Shown in pieces: positions 48,777-62,519 of a stretch of 64,000 nt of DNA. Every line of letters begins with the position of its first letter. The stretch's first letter is position 1. Under the pieces are notes generated by a model. The model was not told the DNA's origin. It did not search any database and saw only the letters and a program-made list of their open reading frames with translations. Location: NCBI RefSeq assembly GCF_002127325.2, contig NC_035448.2, positions 114,663,660-114,727,659 of the forward strand, written 5' to 3'. The position numbers and the translations under genes were made by a program. Source of the DNA: Helianthus annuus. Its lineage: Eukaryota; Streptophyta; Magnoliopsida; Asterales; Asteraceae.

Positions 48777-51700
48777 TGTAACACCTCAAAATTTTGTGTC
48801 CAATAATGTATTGACACGTGTCTTGAGTTGACACGTGGCATTTAATATTAAATAAAGGACTAAAATTGACAAACCTTGAAAGTATGTAAATTCGAGGGTT
48901 ATAAATGTCAAACAAGGGTAAGTATACTGTATAGTAACCCTAAACGATGCTTGTACCTTCAAACGAATAAATCATGGATCGTACGGAAGCGAAACGCGGA
49001 AGAAAGTGAGAGATTTCAAGCTGCGGGGGTTAACTGTGTCAACATGTTTAACTATACCTCTGAGTGACCCTTTGACGTACCCGAGGCTTTGTAACAGTAA
49101 AATACGCTCACTAGAATGTGCTATACAAATTCCGCGAAGTTCCGTTTTAAAACGAGATAGATATGATCAAATTCGTACGAGAAGGGTTAAAAGCGTCAAC
49201 AATGAAAGTCAAGGCTTTCCGAATAATTAACAAGATAACCGGGGACTTAACAATGCGGGTAAATAACACGAGGCCCTTAGTTGTAAATAATCAAGGGCCA
49301 AATCGCAAAGTTACCCCCTCAAACCCGAAAGGTCAGGTTGTTAATTACCAAAGATTTCGTTATTAATTGCAAAGATTTCGCAATGATTATAAAAGATTTA
49401 GAAATCTTGAAAAATTTAACCTAACGCGGGCCGCGTAAGAGATATGGTTAAGTTAACGCGGGCCGCGAGCCATCTGTTTATACGCGTCCTGATATTAGAA
49501 CTCAGGCGACCCGCGACCAAGATACAAGAAACCTTAACGCGGGCCGCGTGGGACACACAGATGCAGAGTGTATGGGCAGATTCAAAGATTTGGCTTCAAA
49601 ACGAAATTGTGAACAATCAATGAAGCATGGGTGCCCCCTACTCGACCCATAGCGCCTTAGGCCACCTGCCCATCATCCATACTCACTTGTAGGCTGAGTT
49701 GTAAGGATCTTAAAGCAATTCTTGCACTATAAATAGGCATAGATGGTTCACAATTGAAACACACCTCAAAACACATCCTCTGATCATTTCTGAAGCTCCC
49801 AAGTGTTCTTCTCTATTTCTAAGTCTTACATCAAATCTCTGTAAGTATGCCAAACCTTATATGGCTTTGTTTTTGCTTAGTTTAGCCTAAAAGTCAATCC
49901 GTCGTAACTAACGATTGACTTTGCGATAAATCACGAATGGTCCAGTGAATTCTCGAATCAAAAGTAGTTATGTGTTGGTATTTATGTGGGTAATAAACCT
50001 CTAAAAGGGTTCCCCCTGATCACCACTCTAACTAGTTCAAATGTCGAGTCAAACGTATACTTAAAAAGTCAATAGAAAGTCATTTTTGCGATTCTTGCAT
50101 AATCTGTAATATAGATTATATGAAACCTGTTTGAACACTCATAAAACATGATATTAAGTATATAAACTTGTCTAAACTCGTTTGATTCGGCCATTTGCCA
50201 TATTGACCCGGTTCGGAGCCGAATGTCGCAAAGGTTTGACTTTTGCTTTGACTTCAGTTCTGACCCGTTTTAGTGCAATATAGATATGCCTTAGGACTCT
50301 CTTAGGACCAGGTCACGTGATGGTTTCACCCTCTGTGACCGGTTCGTGGTCTGTCTGAGTCTTTTACGCATTTTCGTTAATTACTTAAAAGTTGACCGTA
50401 ACGCCCTTTTTAAAATAAAACGAGTATTTCGGACATGTGAAGGGACCATAACCTTGCTTAATAAATTCTAAGCATGTCCCTAAAGTTTCACGCCAATCCG
50501 AGGTCTAGAATGGGAGTTATGCTAAATAGCGCATTTATAAGAAACTTTGGTAATAAACGGCGCAATTAGCATAACGCCTACCTAAACCAAGATTTCGTCA
50601 CCAAAACTTTTACCCACTGTAGTAAAATAATATTTTGGGATTTTTAAAGATTTTTAATTAATTTTAACCTGCTCATAACCTGCGGTTATGGCTACGGTTC
50701 GGTAAATACCGAATATGCCCTTTTCGGCCAAAACTTGAGTTCTACAAGGTCTTTTGACCCGATTCCAGTTGCTACTGATTTTAAATAATAAATAAGATAT
50801 TTTAGACTTATTAAACTGATCGGGAAACTCAGGTTTCCTGTAGAACTCAGAAGGCCCTTTAAAAGTCTTTAAAATGACCTGAAAACCCCTACGGGGCGTA
50901 TAATGAACTAAAACTCGTTACGGGCATTATGGAAGGTATCCTACTGATACCACAACCTCTTTAAAGTATATTGACTTAGGAAAACAGTGTAGGACTCCTA
51001 CGGCTACCTGTTGCGCCTATTACGCGCACGGTTCGGCTTATGTAACTAGTTTACATAAATTAGCCGATACGGGTCAAACCATATCATTTTGACCCCAAGA
51101 TTCGGAGTGTGAATATTAAACCCGTATAAAACAAGTCTCCGAACTTGTTGGGTCAGAATCACATTCCATTCTCGGTTTTCGCCCTTCACGCGATTAAACC
51201 GTATCTATCCCTCGAAGCTAACCGGTCTAGGCTACGGCTAATATAAAGACCCGTTAGGATTCTAATAGGTTATTTTAAAACCTTCGTTCCAGAATAGGAG
51301 CCCCAGTAAAAGATATATGTGATTTAACCAACTAAGGACAATACTTGCAAAGGTAAATACTTTTAACTTATTTTCCCTTATACGGGCTTGGGTTACGGTA
51401 TATAAAATACCGCTTGATTGAGCATCAAATCTTCCATCGCTTAGGTGGTTAATTGAATAATTTGATCGGCTCATTTAAACAGTCTTGTTACTTAAAAGCC
51501 TTTGGGGGTTAATGACCATGTCCCGCATATCCTTGGCATCATTCGAAGAAATGGCCACGACCTTGACAGCCGGGTGTAGGCGTACACCCGGTATTATGTC
51601 TATATTATTAAAAGACGTAGCCGATGGTTTACCCACCTCGGTTTTACGCAATGTGGTGTGTCTATTGATCTTTAACCCGGACTAGATCCGGGCTACTGAA

Positions 51701-52166
51701 CGCAAAGAAGGAACATGTAATTCGTTCACAAGATTATAAATTTAAATAATTCTCCCAAGTTATAAAAGAGTTTGTGCCTCCTGCATTCAAATCAATTTTA
51801 AATAAACATTTTTCAAAAGTGTCGGTTGAATGTATTTACCAGTGTAAACTGACGTATTTTCCCAAAAAGATTAAGTGCAGGTACTACACGTAATCGGCTG
51901 GCAATAGCTCCTTAGCATCTTAAGAAGTCTCGCAAGCTTGATGTCTTATCTGTTGAACAATATTTTTATTTATTTTGATCCCTCCTGTGGATACTACTCA
52001 ACTACTTGTGATACATTCGATATTACAGTAAATGGTTGAATTATATTTATCTTTATGCTTCCGCTGTGCATTTATATATTGTGGTTTGACTATATTGTTG
52101 CCAACTACGTCACGGTAATCCCCTACCAGGCCCACCGGTGATACACGTGGAAATCGGGGTGTGACA
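48777..52166 (+). repeat. Element 3 5' LTR
   Basis: Begins TGTAACACCTC and ends GGGTGTGACA. A TATA box (TATAAATAG) is at 49728-49736, with three gcgggccgcg motifs 200-300 bp upstream (about 49424, 49456, 49537) plus a variant gcgacccgcg near 49503. Confidence 0.93.
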
Positions 52167-52341
52167 AGTTGGTATCAGAGCCAACATTGAGTGGATTAAA
52201 CACTATCCTAATGTGTTTAACCTCAATGACACAATTGCACATACTTGAGTCTAGACAAGAACATAGGACAAACTCGAATTGTTATTCCAAGGTTGTCTTT
52301 TTCTTTTATTATTGTTATTTAAAGTTTTGAAAGCAGGAAAT

Positions 52342-53550
52342 ATGCCGCCAGTGATTTTCCGAGGAAGAGGAAGGGGAAGAAGAGGCAGAGGAGAGATCGT
52401 TACTCACCACGATCACGAAGCTGGACCTTCAAATACGCGAGCTCCTTCGACCACAAGGAGTGAAGAACCGCAAAGGCGAAGAGACCTTTATGAACCTGCG
52501 AGGCATTCCACCTCGCATAGCTCGACGCCATCATACCGGCACTCATTCGGGCCAAATTCTGAAAACGATCCCAACAACCCGCAACCCTCCTACATACCTC
52601 TACAGTGTTCGGTATCGCACCGAAATTTTGACGACCCTACTCCATAATTCAGAGGTCAGTTTAACCCAGCTGACTACATCCAGGAACCTTCAGGCTTTGT
52701 TCCGTTAGGACCACAAGATCACTTCTCCGAAGATCATATGGACGAGGATACTGATCCAACAGAACCTGCTCGTGGTACGCCCACGCATCCAATAGAAATC
52801 TCTGATGGGTCATCCTTTCATGGTACACCCTATCAGGGACCAGATAGCTTCATGGCATTGTTTAATCAACACGAGTGGTACCACACGCCACAGACATCAT
52901 AACAGCCGCAACATCCGCAAGATCCCTCCGAGGATCCACGTTTCGTGGCAGTTACGCCACCACCTCCGCCACCGGTACAGCCAGTAATGCCTGATCCGCC
53001 AAGGCGTAGGAGGACAAATGCTCGTATGTCCACCCGAGGAGGGGAATTTCACTTCAGCACCCCTCGACACTCTAGTAGTAGCCACTACCCGCCACTAAAA
53101 GAAGAAGGACCTTCAAGTCCTGTACAGGAGGCGAACTCCACACCAGCTGCACCAACTTCGCCACCATTTGGGTATTACCACCCAATACCTGCATACATGG
53201 GTCCGTCGGCTTATAACCCGTTCGAACCATCATCACAAGCACATTACAACTACAACTATGAGCGCGACCCATATGTGGTAGCGGCTAGGTGTAATGCTCG
53301 CTATCCCGACAGAGCTCTTGGAAACATGGGAGTACCGGACTACTCAGCTCATGGGTATCCAGCACCTCCCAGACCTCCAGTTCCGCAACAGGCGCCACAA
53401 CCACGTTTCTCTCCTCCCGAACAAGAAGAAATACTCCACCGTTTGAGCCGTGTGGAAAGAGAATTCGAGGAAGAACGTAAGAGCCACCGAGGATTCCTCA
53501 AGGGCTTAGCAAACCTACTGAAGGGCAAGAAGAAGAAACGTGACCATTAG
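52342..53550 (+). pseudogene. Additional proline-rich ORF of element 3 (two in-frame stops)
   Basis: A 402-codon frame starts ATG at 52342, 160 bp after the primer site, and ends TAG at 53548-53550. Two TAA codons interrupt it (52645-52647 and about 52900), both in contexts where one C-to-T change from CAA explains them; the frame is otherwise kept over 1.2 kb. Visible: an arginine-glycine start (FRGRGRGRRGRG), proline/serine-rich middle (PPPPPPVQPVMP), aromatic YNYNYERDPY, and a charged helical C-terminus (HRLSRVEREFEEERKS) ending in KGKKKKRDH. The RG-rich and lysine-rich ends suggest nucleic acid binding; that is inference. No known domain is recognised. Confidence 0.65.
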
Positions 53551-54492
53551 TCCTTATGTATGTTCTAATGTAATGTTTATTTTAAATAAGTCCCTGCGAG
53601 GACGTTTATCGTATTTCAGTCCCTACGTGGACTTATCCTTTAGTCCCTACGCGGACACCTATCTAGTATTAGTCTCTGCGTAGACTTGTCTTTTTATTAA
53701 CCTCTATGTAGGTATGTACTTGTTAAAAGACCCGTTTAGGGCAGTGTGTAATCGTATTGAAGTTTTGGAATGTTATGTTATAAATTTCATTTTGTTATTA
53801 CTATATTTATGAAATAAATCAAAATCATTCCTTTTAATTTGATCTGCCTAAATAAAGAATCTTAAGAGTGAAACCTAGCCAGGTGTCTTTTAAGATCCGG
53901 CCAAGATGGTAAGACCTAATTAAAAGATTCAGAATTCCCAGTTAACCTCTGTAACCATGTTAACATTCATGGCAGATGTGATTCGTTAAAATCGCACACG
54001 TCATTCTTACACAAGAATCCTTTAAAGGATTCCAAAGCCCAAATTAATGATATAATAAATCATGGGTTAAATCATCAATAAGGATGATCACTTGATTTAA
54101 GCGGTGTAGTGCCTAAGGGCCGAATTATCAAACATCCGTTAGTGATGTAGTGCCTACGGGCCATACTTGCTGTCATAATAAGACAAAAGACAGTGGTGGT
54201 CTATGACTCCCTGTCAGAAGAGGGTAAAAGAACTACGGTTCAAACCTTCATACCTTGATTCTCTGTAATCCCGGCTAATATTATAATAACGTCCTCGTGA
54301 CTAGGCTTTTATGCCACTAGCAATATTAATTGTGATTAGGATAAGTATGTTCAAATCCTAAATAAAAAGTGAGTAACAGATTAACCGGATATGGTCTTCG
54401 TTACCATGGTTAATGAATTGCCATAAAAGACAATTCAATAATAAACTCCTAAATAGAATTTTCATTATCTTCTGCAGCAGATACAAGCTACT
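53551..54492 (+). other. Spacer between additional ORF and gag in element 3
   Basis: 53575-53720 holds five degenerate copies of a ~32-bp unit around agtccctacgtggac. Two copies of gtagtgcctaagggcc occur at 54110-54165. The end (ttatcttctgcag then gatacaagctactatgg) is a strong splice acceptor just before the gag ATG, suggesting that gag-pol may be made from a spliced RNA. No gene. Confidence 0.5.
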
Positions 54493-57400
54493 ATGGCGAA
54501 TCCTAATGGAGGAAATAGTCATACAAATGAAGATGATTATGATAATGCCCAAATAAATCTAACGGGCGCTCAACTCAAGGCTCTTGTCGACAACGCTGTG
54601 CAAGCAGCTCTAGATCGACAATATACCGAATCTCGAAGCAGAACTGTTTCCAAACCACCCTCTAAGCCGAAGACACACTCAAAATCCCACAGCAAACCAC
54701 TATCCAAGCCCAAGAAGGATGACGATAACCACTCGTCCAAGCCCAAGAAGGACGACGACAATCACTCGTCAAATGAAAATAGTGTTCGTCGCGAAAGGGA
54801 GTATACTGATGCTTCCCATGCCAGGGGCTGCACATACAAGTACTTTGTGTCTTGTAAACCCCGAGACTTTACGGGGGAGAAAGGTGCCGTCGAATGTATG
54901 ACATGGCTGGATGAGATGGACACTGTGGTGGACATCAGTGGCTGTGCGGAAAGGGATGTAGTGAAGTTTGTGTCGCAGTCGTTTAAGGGCGAGGCCCTAG
55001 CTTGGTGGAGGGCGCTGGTTCAGGCCTCGGGAAAAGCTATGCTTTATAGCAATACGTTGGAGGAATTCGTTTCTCTCATCAAAGAAAATTACTGCCCTCA
55101 GCATGAGGTGGAGAAGATAGAGTCCGATTTTGTGTCATTGGTGATGACAAATCTGGACTGCCAGGCCTACTTAACGAGCTTCAACACGATGTCTCGATTG
55201 GTTCCATATCTAGTTACCCCGGAACCAAGGAGGATTGCTCGTTTTATCGGGGGGTTAGAACCCGCGATAAAGGCTAGTGTGTAGGCCTCTCGGCCAACGA
55301 CCTTCAGGTCTGTGACTGACCTCTCTTTGTCCCTCACGATGGACGCGGTCCGACTGAGATCGCAGAGGAACAAAGAGGCCGAAAAGAGGAAGCGTGAGGA
55401 TGATACCTCGCGAAGGTCGGGAAAGAAGCACCGTGGGAACGGTGATGGCAATAGAGGAACAGAGTCGAGAAAAGATGGACAACAAACCGGAGAAAAGCCC
55501 AAGTGCAAAAACTGCCAAAAATTCCACTTTGGGAAATGCAGGTTTGGGCCGAACTCACAGTCCCAGTCAAAGACGCATACTTGTGGACTGTGCAAGTCCA
55601 AAAACCACAAGACTGTGGACTGTAAGAAGATTAAAGACGCGACCTGCTACAACTGTAGTGAGAAGGGGCACATCAGGAGCAACTGCCCCAAGCTCGCCAA
55701 GAAGACCGAGGAAACCAAAAAGAATAACGCTAGAGTCTTCAAAATGGATGTGAAGGAAGCATTGCAGGACGACAACGTAATCACAGGTACTTTTCTCGTG
55801 AATAATATATTTGCAAGAGTACTTTTCGATTCAGGCGCTGATAAATCCTTTGTAGACCAAAAATTTTGCAAACTGTTGAATATGCCTGTCAAAACCCTAA
55901 ATGTGAAATATGAAGTAGAGCTAGCAGACGGCACAGTAGAAACCGTCTCCACTATATTAGATGGATGTATGATATCCATTAAGAACCATTCTTTTCCTCT
56001 ATCTCTACTTCCCTTTAATCTGGCTGGTTTTGACATCGTTCTGGGTATGGACTGGTTGTCCCACAACCAGGCCCAGATCGTTTGCAATAGGAAACAAATT
56101 GTGCTAAAAACCCCGACTGGTGAAACGCTCATCGTTCGAGGGGATACGCAGTATGGGTTGCCCGAAAACGTAACTATGCTCAAAGCTTCAAGATGCTTAA
56201 AAAGAGGCTGTGTCATCTACATGGCACAAGTGATTATTGAAGAACCCAAACCGAAGATAGAGGACATTCCTGTCATTTCGGAGTATTCAGAAGTTTTCCC
56301 CGAAGACCTACCTGGGTTGCCACCAGATAGGCAGGTGGAATTCAGAATAGATATCATCCCTGGAGCAGCTCCTATTGCTAGAGCACCCTACAGGCTAGCA
56401 CCGACTGAAATGAAGGAATTGAGGACCCAGCTGGATGAACTGTTAGCAAAAGGTTTCATCAAGCCTAGTTCGTCTCCCTGGGGAGCACCTGTCCTGTTTG
56501 TGAAGAAAAAGAACGGATCGATGCGTTTGTGCATCGATTATCGTGAACTTAATAAGGTCACGATAAAGAATAGATACCCATTGCCAAGGATCGACGATTT
56601 GTTTGATCAATTTCAAGGGGCTAGCTATTTCTCAAAGATCGACTTGAGGTCGGGCTACCATCAGCTGAAGGTCAGAGATGAAGACGTGCATAAAACAGCA
56701 TTTAGGACTCGCTACGGTCACTACGAGTTCCTAGTGATGCCTTTTGGGCTCACAAATGCACCGGCTGCGTTCATGGATCTCATGAATCGCGTCTGCAAGC
56801 CGTACTTAGACAAGTTTGTCATCGTTTTCATCGACGACATTCTTATCTATTCAAAGAATAAAGTTGACCATGAGAAACACCTACGATGTATTCTCAAATT
56901 GTTGCATCGCGAGAAACTGTATGCCAAATTCTCTAAATGCGAATTCTGGCTACGAGAAGTCCAATTTCTTGGACATGTCGTAAGCGAGCGTGGCATCCAG
57001 GTGGATCCCGCTAAGGTAGAGGCGGTCATGAATTGGCAAGAGCCAAAGACGCCCACAGAGATCCGTAGTTTCCTGGGATTGGCAGGATACTACAGGAGAT
57101 TCATTGAGAATTTCTCAAGGATTGCTGCGCCCTTAACTTCTCTAACCAAGAAGAAGGAAAAGTTTATTTGGGGCCCTAAGCAGCAAGAATCCTTTGATAT
57201 TTTGAAACAAAGGCTGAGCAACGCTCCTGTGTTGACGCTACCAGAAGGTACCGAAGAGTTCGCAGTTTACTGCGACGCGTCACACACTGGCATGGGGTGT
57301 GTGCTCATGCAGAAAGGCAAAGTGATTGCCTATGCTTCAAGACAGTTGAAGGTGCACGAAAAGAATTACACCACCCACGACTTGGAGTTGGGTGCCGTTG

Positions 57401-59088
57401 TATTCGCACTAAAACTGTGGAGGCATTATCTATACGGAATCAAGTTTGTGATCTATTCAGATCACAAAAGCCTTCAACATCTGTTCAATCAGAAGGAGCT
57501 AAACATGAGGCAACGCCGTTGGATGGAGACCTTAAATGATTATGATTGTGAGATCAGGTACCATCCCGGCAAGGCGAATGTAGTCGCTGATGCCCTGAGC
57601 CGGAAAGAAAGGATGAAACCCATCCGCATCAATGCCAAGAGCATTGAAGTCAAGAATAACTTGATTGAAAGGATATTGGCTGCACAGCGAGAGGCTGTGT
57701 TAGAAGCTAATTATCCTAAGGAAAGGTTAGGAGTAACTGAGGAGCAGTTAACTCTTCACAAGGATGGAGTTTTGAGATTGAATGGGCGGATATGGGTTCC
57801 TATTTATGGAGGACTACGAGATGTTATCCTCCAGGAAGCCCATAGTTCCAAATATTCTATCCATCCTGGAGCAGATAAAATGTATCAGGATTTAAAGGCA
57901 AACTATTGGTGGATAGGCTTGAAAAAGTCTGTAGCTGCTTATGTAGCCAAATGCTTGACTTGTGCGCAAGTCAAGGCTGAGCATCAAAAGCCATCTGGCC
58001 TGCTACAACAGCCTGAACTTCCTGAATGGAAATGGGAGTGTGTAACTATGGATTTTATCACCAAGTTACCACAAATAAGCAAAGGAAACGACACAATATG
58101 GGTTATAGTCGATCGACTGACTAAGTCAGCTCATTTCTTACCCATCAAGGAGACTTATAGCTCCGATACATTGGCCCAGTTATATGTTGATAAGATTGTC
58201 GCCTTACATGGCATACCTGTGTCTATTATCTCTGATCGAGATACTAGATACACGTCTCATTTCTGGAAGAGTTTCCAACAATATTTGGGCACACGTTTGA
58301 ACTTTAGTACGGCTTACCATCCTCAGACAGACGGCCAGAGTGAGCGTACTATTCAAACGTTAAAAGACATGCTGCGAGCATGTGCTATCAATTTGGGTGG
58401 TAGTTGGGATAAGAACCTACCCCTAATCGAATTCTCCTACAACAATAGCTACCATACCAGCATAAAGGCTGCGCCTTTCGAGGCATTATACGGTAGGAAG
58501 TGTAGATCGCATGTTTGTTGGGCGGAAGTGGGAGAGGTCCAATTGTCAGGACCAGAGATAGTTTTCGAGACAACGGACAAGATTGTCCAGATTCGGGAAC
58601 GTCTCAAGGCTGCCCGTGATAGGCAGAAAAGCTACGCTGGCCCAAAGCGTAAGGATTTTCACTTCGATGTAGGTGAAAAAGTATTGCTAAAGGTATCACC
58701 CTGGAAGGGAGTGATGCGCTTCGGTAAGAAGGGTAAACTGAGCCCGCGATACATAGGACCTTTTGAGGTTATCGAATGTGTCGGGTCGGTTGCCTATAAA
58801 TTGAACTTGCCAGAAGAGCTCAATGGAATTCACAATGTGTTCCACATCTGCAATCTAAAGAAGTGCTTCGCTGATGAATCATTGGTGATCCCACACACAG
58901 ATGTGCATATAGATGAGAGCTTGAAGTTTGTGGAGAAGCCTTTGTCGATTGAAGACCGACAGGTGAAAAAGCTCCGAAGAAAACATGTGCCGATAGTTAA
59001 GGTTAAATGGGATGCCCGGAGAGGTCCCGAATTCACGTGGGAAGTTGAATCCACGATGAAGGAGAAATATCCCTATTTGTTTGAGTAA
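54493..59088 (+). pseudogene. Gag-Pol of element 3, one in-frame TAG
   Basis: A single 1,532-codon frame starts ATG at 54493 (MANPNGGNSHTNEDD) and ends TAA at 59086-59088. The sole interruption is TAG at 55282-55284 between gag and its zinc knuckles. Domains: a lysine/serine repeat (SKPKKDDDNHS twice), gag, CCHC knuckles ([15 protein letters not shown]), protease FDSGADKSF, reverse transcriptase with FIDDILIYS, RNase H YCDAS, integrase with H2C2 finger and TDGQSER, and chromodomain-like [13 protein letters not shown]. All catalytic motifs are intact. The TAG lies inside gag rather than at a gag/pol boundary, so a point mutation is more likely than programmed readthrough. Confidence 0.9.
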
Positions 59089-59123
59089 ATCTCAGGTCGA
59101 GATTTATTTTAAGGGGGTGAGGA

Positions 59124-62100
59124 TGTAACACCTCGAAATTTTGTGTCCAATAATGTATTGACATGTGTCTTGAGTTGACACGTGGCATTTAATATTAAAT
59201 AAAGGACTAAAATTGACAAACATTGAAAGTATGTAAATTCGAGGGTTATAAATGTCAAACAAGGGTAAGTATACTGTATAGTAACCCTAAACGATGCTTG
59301 TACCTTCAAACGAATAAATCATGGATCGTACGGAAGCGAAACGCGGAAGAAAGTGAGAGATTTCAAGCTGCGGGGGTTAACTGTGTCAACATGTTTAATT
59401 ATACCTCTGAGTGACCCTTTGACGTACCCGAGGCTTTGTAACAGTAAAATACGCTCACTAGAATGTGCTATATAAATTCCGCGAAGTTCCGTTTTAAAAC
59501 GAGATAGATATGATCAAATTCGTACGAGAAGGGTTAAAAGCGTCAACAATGAAAGTCAAGGCTTTCCAATAATTAACAAGATAACCGGGGACTTAACAAT
59601 GCAGGTAAATAACACGAGGCCCTTAGTTGTAAATAATCAAGGGCCAAATCGCAAAGTTGCCCCTTCAAACCCGAAAGGTCAGGTTATTAATTACCAAAGA
59701 TTTCGTTATTAATTGCAAAGATTTCGCAATGATTATAAAAGATTTAGAAATCTTGAAAAATTTAATCTAACGCGGGCCGCGTAAGAGATATGGTTAAGTT
59801 AACGCGGGCCGCGAGCCATCTGTTTATACGCGTCCTGATATTAGAACTCAGGCGACCCGCGACCAAGATACATGAAACCTTAACGCGGGCCGCGTGGGAC
59901 ACACAGATGCAGAGTGTATGGGCAGATTCAATGATTTGGCTTCAAAACGAAATTGTGAACAATCAATGAAGCATGGGTGCCCCCTACTCGACCCATAGCG
60001 CCTTAGGCCACCTGCCCATCATCCATACTCACTTGTAGGCTGAGTTGTAAGGATCTTAAAGCAATTCTTGCACTATAAATAGGCATACATGGTTCACAAT
60101 TGAAACACACCTCAAAACACATCCTCTGATCATTTCTGAAGCTCCCAAGTGTTCTTCTCTAGTTCTAAGTCTTACATCAAGTCTCTGTAAGTATGCCAAA
60201 CCTTATATGGCTTTGTTTTTGCTTAGTTTAGCCTAAAAGTCAATCCGTCGTAACTAACGATTGACTTTGCGATAAATCACGAATGGTCCAGTGAATTCTC
60301 GAATCAAAAGTAGTTATGTGTTGGTATTTATGTGGGTAATAAACCTCTAAAAGGGTTTCCCCTGATCACCACTCTAACTAGTTCAAATGTCGAGTCAAAC
60401 GTATACTTAAAAAGTCAACAGAAAGTCACTTTTGCGATTCTTGCATAATCTGTAATATAGATGATATGAAACCTGTTTGAACACTCATAAAACATGATAT
60501 TAAGTATATAAACTTGTCTAAACTCGTTTGATTCGGCCATTTGCCATATTGACCCGGTTCGGAGCCGAATGTCGCAAAGGTTTGACTTTTGCTTTGACTT
60601 CAGTTCTGACCCGTTTTAGTGTAATATAGATATGCCTTAGGACTCTCTTAGGACTAGGTCACGTGATGGTTTCACCCTCTGTGACCGGTTCGTGGTCTGT
60701 CTGAGTCTTTTACGCATTTCCGTTAATTACTTAAAAGTTGACCGTAACGCCCTTTTTAAAATAAAACGAGTATTTCGGACACGTGAAGGGACCATAACCT
60801 TGCTTAATAAATTCTAAGCATGTCCCTAAAGTTTCACGCCAATCCGAGGTCTAGAATGGGAGTTATGCTAAATAGCGCATTTATAAGAAACTTTGGTAAT
60901 AAACGGCGCAATTAGTATAACGCCTACCTAAACCAAGATTTCGTCACCAAAACTTTTACCCACTGTAGTAAAATAATATTTTGGGATTTTTAAAGATTTT
61001 TAATTAATTTTAACCTGCTCATAACCTGCGGTTATGGCTACGGTTCGGTAAATACCGAATATGCCCTTTTCGGCCAAAACTTGAGTTCTACAAGGTCTTT
61101 TGACCCGATTCCAGTTGCTACTAATTTTAAATAATAAATAAGATATTTTAGACTTATTAAACTGATCGGAAAACTCAGGTTTCCTGTAGAACTCAGAAGG
61201 CCCTTTAAAAGTCTTTAAAATGACCGGAAAACCCCTACGGGGCGTATAATGAACTAAAACTCGTTACGGGCATTATGGAAGGTATCCTACTGATACCACA
61301 ACCTCTTTAAAGTATATTGACTTAGGAAAATAGTGTAGGACTCCTACGGCTACCCGTTGCGCCTATTACGCGCACGGTTCGGCTTATGTAACTAGTTTAC
61401 ATAAATTAGCCGATACGGGTCAAACCATATCATTTTGACCCCAAGATTCAGAGTGTGAATATTAAACCCGTATAAAACAAGTCTCCGAACTTGTTGGGTC
61501 AGAATCACATTCCATTCTCGGTTTTCGCCCTTTCACGCGATTAAACCGTATCTATCCCTCGAAGCTAACCGGTCTAGGCTACGGCTAATATAAAGACCCG
61601 TTAGGATTCTAATAGGTTATTTTAAAACCTTCGTTCCAGAATAGGAGCCCCAGTAAAAGATATATGTGATTTAACCAACTAAGGACAATACTTGCAAAGG
61701 TAAATACTTTTAACTTATTTTCCCTTATACGGGCTTGGGTTACGGTATATAAAATACCGCTTGATTGAGCATCAAATCTTCCATCGCTTAGGTGGTTAAT
61801 TGAATAATTTGATCGGCTCATTTAAACAGTCTTGTTACTTAAAAGCCTTTGGGGGGTTAATGACCATGTCCCGGATATCCTTGGCATCATTCGAAGAAAT
61901 GGCCACGACCTTGACAGTCGGGTGTAGGCGTACACCCGGTATTATGTCTATATTATTAAAAGACGTAGCCGATGGTTTACCCACCTCGGTTTTATGCAAT
62001 GTGGTGTGTCTATTGATCTTTAACCCGGACTAGATCCGGGCTACTGAACGCAAAGAAGGAACATGTAATTCGTTCATAAGATTATAATTTTAAATAATTC

Positions 62101-62514
62101 TCCCAAGTTATAAAAGAGTTTGTGCCTCGTGCATTCAAATCAATTTTAAATAAACATTTTTCAAAAGTGTCGGTTGAATGTATTTACCAGTGTAAACTGA
62201 CGTATTTTCCCAAAAAGATTAAGTGTAGGTACTACACGTAATCGGCTGGCAATAGCTCCTTAGCATCTTAAGAAGTCTCGCAAGCTTGATGTCTTATCTG
62301 TTGAACAACATTTTTATTTATTTTGATCCCTCCTGTGGATACTACTCAACTACTTGTGATACATTTGATATTACAGTAAATGGTTGAATTATATTTATCT
62401 TTATGCTTCCGCTGTGCATTTATATATTGTGGTTTGACTATATTGTTGCCAACTACGTCACGGTAATCCCCCACCGGGCCCACCGGTGATACACGTGGAA
62501 ATCGGGGTGTGACA
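59124..62514 (+). repeat. Element 3 3' LTR
   Basis: Collinear with the 5' LTR, same motifs and TATA box. The 63-codon frame at 59223 and others here are mirrored in the 5' LTR and are not genes. Confidence 0.93.
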
Positions 62515-62519
62515 TAACT

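Larger units (their letters stand above)
48777..62514 (+). mobile_element. Tekay-type Gypsy element 3, full length, nearly intact
   Basis: LTRs 48777-52166 and 59124-62514 (3.39 kb) with the TAACT target duplication at 48772-48776 and 62515-62519. Primer site TGGTATCAGAGCC at 52170-52182; purine tract AAGGGGGTGAGGA at 59111-59123. LTRs differ at roughly 1% of sites by eye. Internal order: additional ORF, a 0.9-kb spacer, gag-pol. Only three in-frame stops disable it. It is nested in the LTR of element 4. Confidence 0.95.

Noticed and set aside
48876..49067. 63-codon ORF found again at 59223
   Set aside because: Within the element 3 LTRs, upstream of the TATA box; repeated only because LTRs are duplicated.
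57297..57539. ORFs in other frames and on the opposite strand of the gag-pol genes
   Set aside because: Shadow frames of conserved RT, RNase H and integrase coding sequence.
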